The translations under genes and the position numbers were made by a program. Positions 51,010-62,349 of a stretch of DNA of 64,000 bases are shown one piece after another. The stretch comes from Anaeramoeba flamelloides (Eukaryota > Metamonada > Anaeramoebidae), in contig JANTQA010000021.1 in NCBI GenBank assembly GCA_027625915.1, positions 186,001 through 250,000 on the forward strand, in the 5' to 3' direction. Positions within the stretch are counted from its first letter, which is position 1. Every line of letters begins with the position of its first letter. Under the pieces are notes generated by a model. The model was not told the DNA's origin and did not search any database. It worked only from the letters and a program-made list of their open reading frames with translations.

Positions 51010-51235
51010 CGTTTTCAAAAAAGTGAGGACCTTTTTAAAACTTTTATCAAGTTTTCTATTATAAAAAAGTGAAAACTTTTTTTGAATTAAAACTTTTTGA
51101 AAGTTTTCTGTTTTAAAAAAGTGAAGAGATTATCTGAATTAAAACTTTAATCAAGTTTTCTATTTTAAAAAAAAGTAAAAACCTTTGTAATTTTTAAAAC
51201 TTTCATCAAGTAATCTATTTTAAAAAAGTGGAGAG
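51010..51235 (+). repeat. Tandem minisatellite, about four 50-bp units
   Basis: Units of 46-54 bp each contain AAAAAAGTGAAGAG, then AAAACTTT.ATCAAGT, then TTTCTATTTT. Unit starts are near 51018, 51064, 51115, 51168 and 51222. Units differ by small changes. It is not in a gene. Confidence 0.75.
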
Positions 51236-51912
51236 GTCAACCTTTAAATGTAATGTAGAGTTTAAAGTGTGAAGAAAAGCTCTTTTTTTTTTAAAAAAAA
51301 AAAGTACTTATTTTATTAAAACAGAAAACTTTAAAAAAGTTTTAATTCTAGCAATCTCTTAAAAAAAAAATTTCTCACTTTTTTAAAATGACTGTATGGA
51401 ACATTTCAATTTTAATTCGAATGTTTGTGAAAAGGTTTCTTATGGGTATAATTCTAGATCTATACACTTTCCATACAAATCAAGAAAGAAAAATTTTTTC
51501 CAAGACATTCAACTTGCTTTTTTTTTTTTTTATTTTGAGCACATATTTGTCTTTGTTCCAACAAGTAGTTTATTTTAAGTATTTAAATATTATATTTCAA
51601 ATTGATTTCGCGAATTAAAAAAAAAACATTTTAAAGAAATGAATAGATATCAAAAATGATTTTTTTAAATTTTTTATTTATTTTTTCCCAATGAAAATCT
51701 GGATAATTGCAGTTTCAACAATTCGAAAACAATTTTTATTTTTTTAATGATCCTTTTTCTAACTTTTTAATTTAAAATTTGATTTTTAATATATCAGTAA
51801 GTGCTTATTAATATTATATGTGTATGTGTACAGTTAGAATTTACTTTTTTATTTAAATTCAGAAACAAAATAAAATATAGTAAAGAATTTTATTAAAAAA
51901 AAAGGGTTTAAA

Positions 51913-51918
51913 ATGTTT
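51913..51918 (+). other. Possible 6-nt first coding exon of the Maf gene
   Basis: ATGTTT followed by GTAGTC could splice to the acceptor at 52041 in phase 0 with a 123-bp intron. That would fit the short intron class and the tiny first exons of two other genes here. The donor is weak, so this is a suggestion only. Confidence 0.2.
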
Positions 51919-52041
51919 GTAGTCAAGTTTAAATCTTCAAAAATTAAAATTTTCATTTTCAAATTTTGAATTTTCACTCAACTTTGCTTTTCGCATTAAA
52001 CTTTAATATTCGTATTATTCTATTTTCACAAAAATAAAAAG

Positions 52042-52740
52042 TTACAAAATTCTTTAAAAGGAATTCAAGTAATCCTTGGATCTGGTTCGATTTGGAGAAA
52101 AATGATCTTTGAAAAAATATGTTCAGATTTTAGAATTATCTCACCTGATATTGATGAAAAAGATCCAAACATTAGGTACAAAACATCAACCAAGCCAGAA
52201 AATTATGAAACGGAAAAGCTTGTATATAACATTGCATCATCAAAATTAGATCTCATTATTCAGCAAATCATTCAGGAATTCGACAATTTGGAAACAGAAA
52301 ATGAAAATGAAAATAGAAAATATTTAATTGTGTGTGCAGATCAAGTTGTAGACTTCAAAGGAGTTGTTAGAGAAAAGCCTATAAATGAAGAGCAATGTTT
52401 TGAATTCCTTTCAAGTTATCATGGAGAGGAAAACCCTATACGTACCTATACTGGTATTTGTGTTGCCTATATTAGTTTAACAAAGGGGCAAACACCCGAA
52501 ATAGTTCTTAAAAACGATGTCGATATTGCTACGGTGGTTTATAAAGATGAAGGAATCCCAAAAGAAGTCATTAAGAAAGTTATCCAAGAGGGTGATGTTA
52601 TGACTTGCTGTGGTGGGTTTGTATTAGAAGATAAGTCATTAAACCCATATGTGAAAAGAATTGAGGGCGAAATAAGTTCAATTGAAGGCTTGCCTATTTT
52701 GGTTACTACTAAATTAATGGAAAAGGTATTAAAGAAATAA
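52042..52740 (+). CDS. Maf-family nucleotide pyrophosphatase (5' end uncertain)
   Basis: The frame gives about 232 residues from an AAAAATAAAAAG acceptor-like site to TAA. Maf proteins hydrolyse certain nucleoside triphosphates to monophosphate and pyrophosphate, as house-cleaning enzymes or dividing-cell regulators. Family landmarks appear in order: the N-terminal ILGSGSIWRKMIF (Maf signature, usually SGSPRR); SPDIDEKDP; the nucleotide-site CADQVV (usually ADTVV) with REKP; the TYTGICVAY strand; and CCGGFVLED then IEGEISSIEGLPI (usually the GxAG..IEG..S.V.GLP pattern). The first ATG in frame (52102) falls inside the signature motif, so the true start must be upstream, probably on a separate short exon. 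Several consensus residues are changed, so substrate preference cannot be inferred. Confidence 0.82.
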   Translation, partial: LQNSLKGIQVILGSGSIWRKMIFEKICSDFRIISPDIDEKDPNIRYKTSTKPENYETEKLVYNIASSKLDLIIQQIIQEFDNLETENENENRKYLIVCADQVVDFKGVVREKPINEEQCFEFLSSYHGEENPIRTYTGICVAYISLTKGQTPEIVLKNDVDIATVVYKDEGIPKEVIKKVIQEGDVMTCCGGFVLEDKSLNPYVKRIEGEISSIEGLPILVTTKLMEKVLKK

Positions 52741-52919
52741 ATTAAAACCAAAGAAAATTTCACACAAGGAAATTTCTTCAAACTGATTTTGGAGACAAGA
52801 ATTTTTTAATACATTATTATGAAAAAAAGATTATTGATATTTAAGAAAAAATAATTATCAAAATGGTTCTTAATATAATTTCAAAAACTTTTAAAATTTT
52901 TTTATTTATTATTATTGAC

Positions 52920-53600
52920 GAGAGGTGATTCAACAAACTTACCTCCTGCTTGCCATTAGGTTTTTTTTAATTTGAGAAATAGACCGAAATTTTATTTAAT
53001 TTTCTTTTAATTTCTCAAATTAAAAAAAACCTAGGCACTCTACGGACACTTTTCGTTAGGTTTTCCTAGGTTTAAAAGAATTGAGTAAAATCAAAGATTT
53101 TCTTCGTTCTTTTGAATCTTGGAAAACCTAGTCACTTGACGACACTTGACGGCACTTCCGTTATGTTTTTTTTAATTTTTGTTTTGATTAGAAAATCAAT
53201 AGATTTTCGAAGCAAAAACAAAAAGTGAAAAAAATCGAGGCACTTCACGTTGGGCTTTTTTTAATTTAAGAAATAAACCGAAAATTTCAAAAATTTTTGG
53301 TTTATTCCAAAAAACAAAAAAAACTGTCTTAAGGTTTCAAAAATTAAAAAAAAACGCAGTTAGGTTTTCTTGAGTTTTCTGTTTATTTGAAAAATCAATA
53401 GATTTTCATTTGGTTTTTTTTACTTTAGAAATAAACCAAAAATTTTAATAAATTTCTATTTATTTCTAAAGTAAAAAAACCTAGGACACTTTCCAAATAA
53501 AATAGAAAACCTCAACAAAACCTAGAACACTTAAGAAATAAAAAGAAAACCACAAGAAAACCTAGGCACTCTACGGCACTTCCTGAAACTATAAAATTGT
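52920..53600. repeat. GGCACTTGAC-family modular repeat, copy 3 (largest)
   Basis: Alternating modules occur: AATTTGAGAAATA..AAATTTC foldback arms, AACCTAGGCACTCTACGG and CACTTGACGACACTTGACGG decamer runs, and GGTTTTCTTGAGTTTTCTG. Several modules appear in both orientations, giving internal hairpins. Confidence 0.75.
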
Positions 53601-53779
53601 ATTTAAAGTTTTTTATCCTAGTTATAATTTAGGCAAGATTATAACTCATCGGATATCTTTTCTTTAAAAAAATGAAAAGAAGAAAAAATTATTTCTAAAC
53701 AAAGATAAGAAAAAGAGAAAGAAAAGCGAGAAAGAAAAGAGAGTCTTCGGATTTATTTGTAAGGGTTAAGTGCCCAAGA

Positions 53780-53960
53780 GTTCTTAATATTTTAAAGAGA
53801 GAGTTTTGAAGTGACTAAATTTGTGACTCATAATTCAAAAAGTAGTCAAAAGAACCTTTTAATTACAGTCATTAGAAGTATTTTAAACTCAATTTAGTTT
53901 TCTGGAAAGAAATGAAAGAGAGTAAAAATAAGAGAAAATAAGTAAAAACTTGATTGAAAA
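53780..53960 (+). repeat. Dispersed repeat family K, copy 1
   Basis: TTTTGAAGTGACTAAATTTG through TTAGAAGTATTT and AATTTAGTTTTCTGG matches 57175-57310 (+); a short part matches 62105-62165 (-). Confidence 0.6.
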
Positions 53961-54999
53961 GTTTTTTTTTGCACCACAAGTATTGAGGAGTTGGTGGTTG
54001 TTTCAATTTATGTCGATTATTTTTTTGATTGCCACTCTAATTTATTTTAATAATGAGAGCTAAATATTTGAACAACTATAGATCAAATGAAAAAGGCTGT
54101 TTAAAAAGTTTTAATTTAGAACTTTATAGAGATGTGTTGAATCTATTAAGTGCTGAGTTTTTAAGAATACTATTTGTTTTTTTGAAATTTTCTTTTCAGT
54201 TGCTTTGCTTTTTTTTTTTTTTTTTTTTTTTTTTGTTATTTTTTTTTTTTATTATTTTATTTTTTTTTTTTTGTATAAGATTTCCCAAATCTTTTTTTCG
54301 CAAAATTTTAGTGCAAGATACTGACTTAACAACAAAAATCCAGTTCGAGTAGCGACTTGACAGATTAAACAGAAAGTTCAATTCTGTTCACTTTAGTTTA
54401 TTTCATATTACATTTGTTGAATTCAGCTCTCAACAGTTGCATAAGTAGATTTTGATTCTATTTAGATCTGATCTGATTATTAACAAGTTTGGTTAGTTTA
54501 GTCAGGACCAAGTCCACCAATTCTTATAATGATTTTTTTATTCCTTTTACATCACCCAAATACCTAAAAAAAACAAAAAGAGGAGGAACCCAAAATTCTT
54601 AAAAAGGTAAATTTGGAACAGGTGAAAAGTATAAAAAATCAAAAACTGTTAAATGTGATAAAAATAATAATAATAATATTTGAATTATTAGAACGAGTTA
54701 TAAGAATATTAATATTTGAATTTTTTATCATTTATTATGGTGAAAATTTTTTTTTATCAATCCACATTGTCCAAGAATTATTATAAAACTTGAAGTAAAA
54801 ATTGATCCAACCAGAAAAAAATATATAAAAGAAAATTTAAATTAATTAAAAAATTCAAAATCCTTTTTTTTGATCAATTAATCAACTATAAATATTTATA
54901 TATAAGAAAAGAAGAATTTGAAAATATTAACTTGGAGATCTCAAAATTTAAAATAACTCGAATTTGAACTAGACAATTTTTGAATTAAAATTCCTGAAA
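53961..54999. other. AT-rich spacer with a long poly-T tract
   Basis: A poly-T-rich tract (about 54208-54273) dominates. The 99-codon frame at 54053-54352 runs through it and is not credible. Nothing else is recognised. Confidence 0.35.
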
Positions 55000-55400
55000 A
55001 TACTCGAGTTTGGAATTTGATTAGGTTTTTTTTATATTCTCAAATTAAAAAAAAAACCAGTTAGATTTTCCAGAATTCAAAAGAATTGAGTAAAATCTTG
55101 GGTTTTTCTTTATTCTTTTGAATCAAAAAAAAGGGCCGTTAGGTTTTTTTTAATTTGAGAAATAAAAAGAAACTTTTTTAAATTTTCTTTTAATTTTTTA
55201 AATTAAAAAAAGGGCCGTTAGGTTTTCTTGAGTTTTCTGTTTATTTTTAAAATCGATAGAACACTTAAGAAATAAAAAGAAAACCACAAGAAAACCTAGG
55301 CACTTGACGGCACTCTACGATACTTTACGACACTTTTCGTTAGGTTTTCTAGAATTTTAAATAATTTAGTAAAATCGAATATTTTACTTCATTCTTATAA
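55000..55400. repeat. GGCACTTGAC-family modular repeat, copy 4
   Basis: It carries the clearest decamer run: CCTAGGCACTTGACGGCACT followed by CTACGATACTTTACGACACT and TTTCGTTAGGTTTTC, plus two GGCCGTTAGGTTTT modules and the foldback arms. Confidence 0.75.
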
Positions 55401-55670
55401 AATAAAAAAAAAAAAAAAAAACTAATGACAGTGGAATACCAATTATTAATCACGGATTGTGGAATTTTTATTTATTATTGGTAATCTTTCTATCCGGGAC
55501 TTTTCCTTCTGGTGAATTCTACAAAAGGGTATTTATTAATTTGGTAAAGCAAATGATATTATTATTTTTTTATAAAAATATTTTAATTATTTTTCTTCTT
55601 AACTTCTCTTTTTTTTTATTTTAATAAAATTTTTCAATAATTGCTCCTTCCTCCCAATAAATAAATAAAT

Positions 55671-58600
55671 TTATTTTATTTTTTTAAGTTTGTTCAAGTC
55701 TTTGATTATTTTTGATCTTTTGTGTAATTGATAGTATTCAATGGCGTCTTCTAGTTCTTCGGTGAGTACGTGTATATCACAGTCTTTATTGGGTAATTTA
55801 ACTTTATTTGTATAAAAAAAATGAATTAAAATTTGTAAGCTTTCTTGAGATTTCGCTGTATAGTCATTAATTTGTTTAAGTGTTTTTTCCTCTTCTTTGT
55901 TTATGCTTTTAAACATATTTCTAAATAGCCCAGATCTGATTAATAAAATTAAGGTGTGTACTTTAATTTTAATAATTTTTTTGTTTGTTTCTTTTAATTT
56001 TTGTCTTTTTTTCCTTCTTTTTTTCCTTTTCCTTTTCCTTCTTCGTATTTTTTTATTATTAATATTCTGATAGTTATTCTCAACATAAAATTCATCTCTG
56101 TCATCTTTGTTTTTTTCATTTTCGTTGCGATTAAATAATATTGAAAAATCTTTTGTGGTGTTATCTTTGTACATTTCCAAGAGATCATTTTCGATTTTTT
56201 TTTCAACAAAATTTTCGATTCCAAACTTTTTTGTGATTTCTTTGATAATTTCATAATTCTGTATTAAAGATGTGTAAACCCAGCGTAAAAATATATCGGC
56301 TTTATCTTTTGTATAATTTTGTAATACCTTTGTAACCTCTTCAATTGATCGGTTTAATCTCATTTCTACAAGTGTTTTATGTATTTTTATTCCCTTAATC
56401 TCAGAATCGGTAAATTCTTGATTTATATAAAAATTTATTAAGTCTTGAATCAATGTATTAACTGGAGTTGAATAGATAATTGTATTATAATCACCAACCG
56501 CAAGTTTGAGATTATATATATTTTTTTGTTTTGGTAAGATGATTTCTTGTATTGGGTTTTGTTTGTTTCCTAAAAGTATAAAAGTTATTTAAATATTTAG
56601 AAGATGGGAGAGATGGGAACATTAGAAAAAATGTTGTTACCAACAAAAGAAGTATGTTTTTTTGGGTATTGATTCCAATTTATTTTAATTTTTTTTATTT
56701 AATTTCAAAAGAAGAATATTGAAATAGAATTTTAATTTTTTCTTTAAATTTAATAAATATGTGAGTTTCAATAAAATATTTTTCAAAAATATTAATTACC
56801 TGGTAATTATTAACTGTTAATTCCTTATAAAAACTATATTAAAAATAATTTCAATCTTTAAATTTTGTCAATAATTTTTCAAAGTGAAAAATTTGCTTTT
56901 ATTCGTTAATAAACCCCATTCCAAAAATTTAGGGACACACCCAAAATCAAAAATATGCAAAAAAAAACTCAATTTATTGGGTTTTTCCAAACATAATATA
57001 TATTCACATGTAAGTTATCAAGTATTAATGTTTTTATAAGTAATCAGTTTTATACAAATAAAAGAAAAAAAATATAAAATGAAAAAATAAAAATAGGTGT
57101 GTCCAAAATGATGAAACAAGCAGAAAAAAAAAATTGTATTGGATTTATTGTTGAAGTTTCACGATAATTGCTGATTGGTGAGAGAATTTTGAAGTGACTA
57201 AATTTGAGACTTCTAATTCAAAGAGTGACTAAACATATACTGTCATCAGAAGTATTTGAATCTTAATTTAGTTTTCTAAAAAAAAAAAAGAATAAAAAGA
57301 ATAAAAAATGAAGAAGTGAGGGGGGAATGGTCGAAAGTAAAGAATGAAGGGTGGGAAAAATAAAGCTGTTTAAAATAATTTTTGGTCAGAGACATGAAAA
57401 CCCTCACGTTTTCTGGTTTAAATAAATTTGCTGGTAGGGGTTATCTAGTTTTGGATTCCTTTTTCCTAATTGTGTGTTGAGTTATGTTGATAAGAAGATG
57501 TTCTATGGTAATTTCATAGATTTCTTTTTTGTTCATTTTCCTCAATAATTCATCTGTGCCAAAAATTGCATTGGTAAATATGTTGAAATTTCACCAACAA
57601 TTGTTGATCGATCAGATGATAAGATAGCATCAACTAATTTTATGTGGATTTTTCAATTTAAGAAAATCAACTTTAGTCTTCAATGAACCATTTGAAAAAA
57701 AATTACAGATCTAACGAAACAGATTAAGTAACTGGAAAAAAGCAAATGAAATCAAAACAAAGACAAAAATGAAATAGTTTGTAAAATCAAAATTATTTCC
57801 AAATTGAATGAAAATTGTGGTATTTTTATTCTTTCAACGTTTTTAAATGTGTTCAAATTTTTGGAATTTACTTTACTTTGATGATCTACAAAATTTCAAA
57901 AATTTATTTTTTTTTTTATTAAAGGATTCATTTTTTAAACTATCTGGATTCTTTATGTTCATTATTTGTGAATATATATATTTACTGGAAGGTTTAATTA
58001 TAATTTTAATTTTTTTTTAGAGTAAATCATTTTTTTTTTTTTCAAAGAACAAAGATTTTAATCACCAAATTTAAATCAAATCAACTTAATCTTAAAAAAA
58101 AAAAAATGAAATTAATTTTCTGTTTCGCAATAAACAAGTATTTTGGGTTCAAAAAATGTATTTTATTAAATATGAAAAAGTAACATTTGACTCTATTAAA
58201 ATTCTTAATAGAAAATCAAGTTATTTTCTTTTTAAAATAAGAAAATCTTCTAGTTTATGATAATTTCGAAAGTTTGTCGTTTTTTCAGACACCTTTTAAA
58301 ATTAATTTAGAATTGGTAAATCTCTAAAGTGGGTGAATTGAACTGTGAGAAATAAAAATCAAAAATTTAATCAAAAAACAATGTTTTAAAAAATTTAGAA
58401 AATCTGGTTATTGAAAGTATTTATCAAAATAAGGAAAATCCAACAAGTTTCATCAACATAATTATAAAAATAAAATATTACAGTTATTGTATTTTTGTAA
58501 ATTAAATCAAGAAAAAATGGCAAAATAATCATTTTTTCAGGCATAATTATATTGTTTATTTCTTGATCAAAGATCTTTGTTAGACTATACTCTAATAATT

Positions 58601-61543
58601 TAGAGTAATAGTGGATTTTTTAATTTTTTTTTTTATTTTATTTTTGATAACCATTTTAGTTGCTTAAAAAAGGCCTCTAATTTTCAAAAATGAATTGGAA
58701 AAGGAATTTTTTGAAATTGGGGGTTTCCTATTGATTTTTAATAATCTACCTATCAATTTTTTTTCAAAATTGGGATTCTGAAGATGTTTTTATTCATGTA
58801 TCTCAATTGCTTTGAATGGTGAATGGAGAGAAAAAAAATAACTTTAAAAATGTGATTTAATCTTGAAAGCTTCAGTTTTTTTTTAGTTGAGTAAACGAAT
58901 TTCAAAACAATTCTTTCAAAATTTGAAATTCATAATGCTAATAAAGATTAAAAATAAAAAAAACTAAAAAGAATTTTAATTTTTAATTTTCAAATATTAT
59001 ATTTTTTTTTTTTTGTTAACTCTAGTAACTTAATTCCAAGCACGCAATAACTCGAGCTATTTTGTTGGGAATTCGAAATTATCAAATATATTTTCTTCTG
59101 AGTAATATTAAAATATTAGTAATCAAGTAAAAAAATATATTGGATAATTTTTTTCATCATCGTTCAAATAACAATAGGTTATTTTTTTTTGAAAGTTAAG
59201 AAAAAAAAAATGAAATTTTCAAAAATAACCAATTTTCTAAGAATATTTATATTTGTTATTTCTTGATAAAAGATCTTTCTTTGATAATAATCAACCGATT
59301 TGGAGTATTATTGAATTTTTCAATTTTGTTTTATATTTTTTTAATTTAACTGGTTGAGTTGTTTGAAAAGGTCTCTAGATATGGGGTGGGTAGAAGAAAT
59401 GTGAATTTTCTCTATATCAAATTTAATCAGTTATTATTTTTTTGAAAAAAAATGGTATTTTAAATCTATTGTAGTTAATGTGAGTAATTTATTTTGAGAG
59501 TTTAAAATGGGTGGGGAAATTACTGTTCAAAAAATATTGTATTCCAGAGACAAGTGTTTTTTTTTAGTTGGGAGTGATTGCTTGTAAAACAGTCTTAAAG
59601 AATTTAAAAATTCATATAGCTTTAAAGATCTAAAAAAAAATAAAAGAATTTTTTTTTTATTTTTTTTTTATCAATTTTTTTTTCATTAAAGATCCTCACC
59701 ACTTCAACGAAAAATAACTGACGCAATTTGACTCATTATTTTGGAAATGATGGTTAGTTTTTACAATATGGGTGCTATAAATATTACCCTATCAAAAAAA
59801 GTATATTACTTATTTTCTCTGATTCATACAAATAACTGCAGTTATCCATCAAGTTGAACAACCATAAAATTTAGGAAATTTACTAATTGTAAAAATAGTT
59901 ATTTTTGGAAGTTCTAAATCTAAATTACTAAATACTGGAATACTGTATTTTGGGGTTTTATTTTTTGATTTGGTAAAGGAATTAAAAAAAAATTTTTCAA
60001 AATGAAATTTTTTAATTGTGATCATTAGGAAAAAATTTAATAATTTATTGTGCAATAAGATTTATAATAGATTTTTTAGAGCTATTTGAGCCATGGTGCA
60101 CTAATACCATTTATACCCAATTACAACATACTTTGATAATAAAGAAATCTATGGTGACGCTAATCCCTTAAAAAGGGAAAATATTATCAAATGTTAATCG
60201 TTTTTTCCATTCTGGAATCTGACCTTCATTTAGGATTCTGAATTCATCCCAGTAAACTCATACAATAGTGTCTCCAAAAAAAAGAAACAAACAAATAACT
60301 GGAGAAGACAAATTTAGAATCTAATGCACTTGAAATTTTTTAGTAGAAAAAAAACATAAATGTAATGAAATTTTTTCCTATTTTGTATTCTAATATCAGT
60401 AAAATCAGAGATTGGGTGGATTTTCTATGAATGGCACTCTTGCAAATTAACCAAACAGATTTGATCAAGGAATAAGAGCAAAAAATTTGAGGAATTATTT
60501 TGGATTTGTTACATAATCGAAAAATATTTAAAATGTGATCGAATTAACTTACCAAAAGTCATTTCACCAAAACCATAAAGTTGATTAGATCGAGTAAGTA
60601 CCAAAGAATTGTTTTCGTCTGTCACCAAATCTTTTATCGGGATGTTCTTAAAAAAAGGTAAACTTGTAAAAAATATAACTTCCTTTTGGTGGCCGTTTGT
60701 TTCTTCCGATCCGCATGTATAAACTTGGTCTTCGCCTATAAGAATTACAGATGTTCTGCCACTAACACTAATTTGCCTAATTGCTGAATTCTGTAACAAT
60801 TTCACTTCCATCGAAAGTAGGCTTTTTTCGATCTCTTCGTTGTATTGATACAGGTAAGGCAAGTCTGCAGAGACCCTCCCTAATTGGCAGTTAGTGTTTT
60901 GGCCTGTTGACCATAATCGATCGTCCTTTGTTAAATATATAAGATGAGAAGAACACGATCCTGTACAAATTTTTTTCACATTTTGGGAGATTATTTGTGG
61001 TTCAAAAAATCTTCCTGCAATTTTAGGGATCCTGTACAATTCCTTTGAGAGGGTATCTCTATTGGGAAAGATCTCGTAATACATATTTCTACCGAGAGCA
61101 TAAAGATCTCCATTTTTGCATAAAAATAGAGAGCTTGACTCTAGCACCCCAATGCTTATCACTTGTTTGTATCGAAAGAACTCAATTTCTCTTGGAGTTT
61201 CCCAACTCTCCTCCATTTCATAACCAATAAACTGTGAATATGAATTCTGGCCAAAGCCATAGCACCTTCCAGATTTGGTTAAAATCAAATTGTGGTATAA
61301 ACCACAGCACATTTCAACAATTGGATCTTCATCTGGTTCTTTGCACAGGTACTGAGAGAATTCACGATGACCAATTGTGTGTAATTTGTTGTCTTCGGTT
61401 GCCCATGCAATACCATCGTTTGTCCCACAAACGCATCTGATATAACCAGTAATTGTCGTCAAATAAGGTTGGTTTTCTAAAAGTTCAACTTCAGAATGTA
61501 CTTTCGGAATAGAAGGTCCAAAAACCCACACTTGAGAATCCAT
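55671..61543 (-). CDS. RCC1-repeat / BTB fusion protein, two exons
   Basis: The exons are 61543-60553 and 56569-55671. The intron GTAAGT..CTTTTAG is 3,983 bp with junction G|GA in phase 1, giving 629 residues. Residues 1-360 are RCC1 propeller repeats with the typical L/Y-x-x-G-x-N motif (CYGFGQN, LYALGRN, LWSTGQN, VYTCGSE, LYGFGEM); the last repeat is split by the intron. Residues about 390-440 look like the tail of a degenerate BTB (IKIHKTLVEMR..DIFLRWVYTSL). About 470-615 is a second BTB (DFSILF, IKVHTLILLIRSGLFRNMF, LQILIHFFYTNKVKL) carrying an insert with a run of about 20 Arg/Lys at about 502-524. RCC1-BTB proteins may bridge substrates to cullin-3 ubiquitin ligases or act as exchange-factor-like scaffolds; here the role is unknown. 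The Arg/Lys run could be a nuclear or acidic-partner signal. Confidence 0.85.
57175..57310 (+). repeat. Dispersed repeat family K, copy 2
   Basis: GAGAATTTTGAAGTGACTAAATTTG, ATCAGAAGTATTTGAA and AATTTAGTTTTCT align with 53780-53960. Confidence 0.6.
57555..57740 (-). repeat. Dispersed repeat family F, partial copy
   Basis: AATTGTTGATCGATCAGATG, AACTAATTTTATG and AAAATCAACTTTAG match 50578-50680 and 26685-26800. Confidence 0.55.
59870..60340 (+). repeat. Dispersed repeat family E, copy 2
   Basis: It aligns with 20410-20700 on its left half and with 63230-63545 on its right half (CCCAATTACAACATACTTTG, AATCTAATGCACTTGAAATT). Confidence 0.65.
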
Positions 61544-61831
61544 TGAAATGAAAAAATAAAATCAGACTTTGACAAAATGTGGAAAAAATATCAAAAATTT
61601 AGACTGTGAGATTTCTCTAAATCCAAAAAAAGTTTCTCATTTTTCTATTTCCTCATTGTTAAGTTTAATGAAGACTCTTGGATTTTTAAAAATATTTCAT
61701 TGGTCAAGGAATCATTTCACTTTATTCTAGGGGATGATAATCCTTAAAATAAATGTATAAATAAACTTAGACAATAATCTGAAAAGTATAGTTAAAGTAT
61801 GAGGTAATAAAATAAATGTTCTTTTTACCTA
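61544..61831. other. Upstream region of the RCC1-BTB gene
   Basis: It must include the minus-strand promoter; no motif can be assigned. Confidence 0.35.
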
Positions 61832-62023
61832 CAGTCAGTTCCACTTTTAAGACACAAACATTCAATCAAATATAAGGATCAAAAAAATCTCAAATTAAGG
61901 CACCTTTTTGGGAATTTTTTTTTACAAATTATTTTACTAGAATTTGAATTTTGTACCTTTATTTGAGATTTTTTAGTTGATTAAATTTCATTGAAAGTTT
62001 GTCCAAAAATGTGGAACTGATTG
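61832..62023. mobile_element. Small MITE (CAGTTCCAC ends), intact copy
   Basis: A 192-bp element flanked by TA. TIRs are CAGTCAGTTCCACTTTTAAG against CAATCAGTTCCACATTTTTG, each followed by GACA(C)AAAC..TTCAAT. An inner AAATTAAGGCACCTTTTT module is shared with 14097-14297. Confidence 0.75.
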
Positions 62024-62349
62024 TAAGTTTTATATGAGAATTTCGAAAATTTTTTGATTAAGACAATTTTTATCTTTTCATAAAAAAAAATTAATTATAG
62101 ATTAATTTTACTCTTTGAATTAGAAGTCTCAAATTTAGTCACTTCAAAATTCTCTCTTTAACAGATTATATGAGGTTCCATCTAACCCTTAACAATAAAT
62201 CCAATTATTAAGTATTTTTTTTTTGTCCAATACTATAATCGAATATAGTTTTGACTTATAATCATGTGATTCAAAAATCTGATAGGACAAATTTCTGATT
62301 TTCCTTTAAGATTAAAATTTGTAAAAAATAAATGAATTTTCAAAAAAAA

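Larger units (their letters stand above)
56570..60552 (-). other. 4 kb intron of the RCC1-BTB gene with repeats
   Basis: It contains family K (57175-57310), partial family F (57555-57740) and family E (59870-60340). No coding frame is present. The splice is supported because it completes the last RCC1 repeat (GFGEMTFGNKQNP) and keeps the frame over the whole 629 residues. Confidence 0.75.

Noticed and set aside
54053-54352. 99-codon frame
   Set aside because: It depends on a poly-T tract that translates to poly-Phe/Leu; no domain and no splice context.
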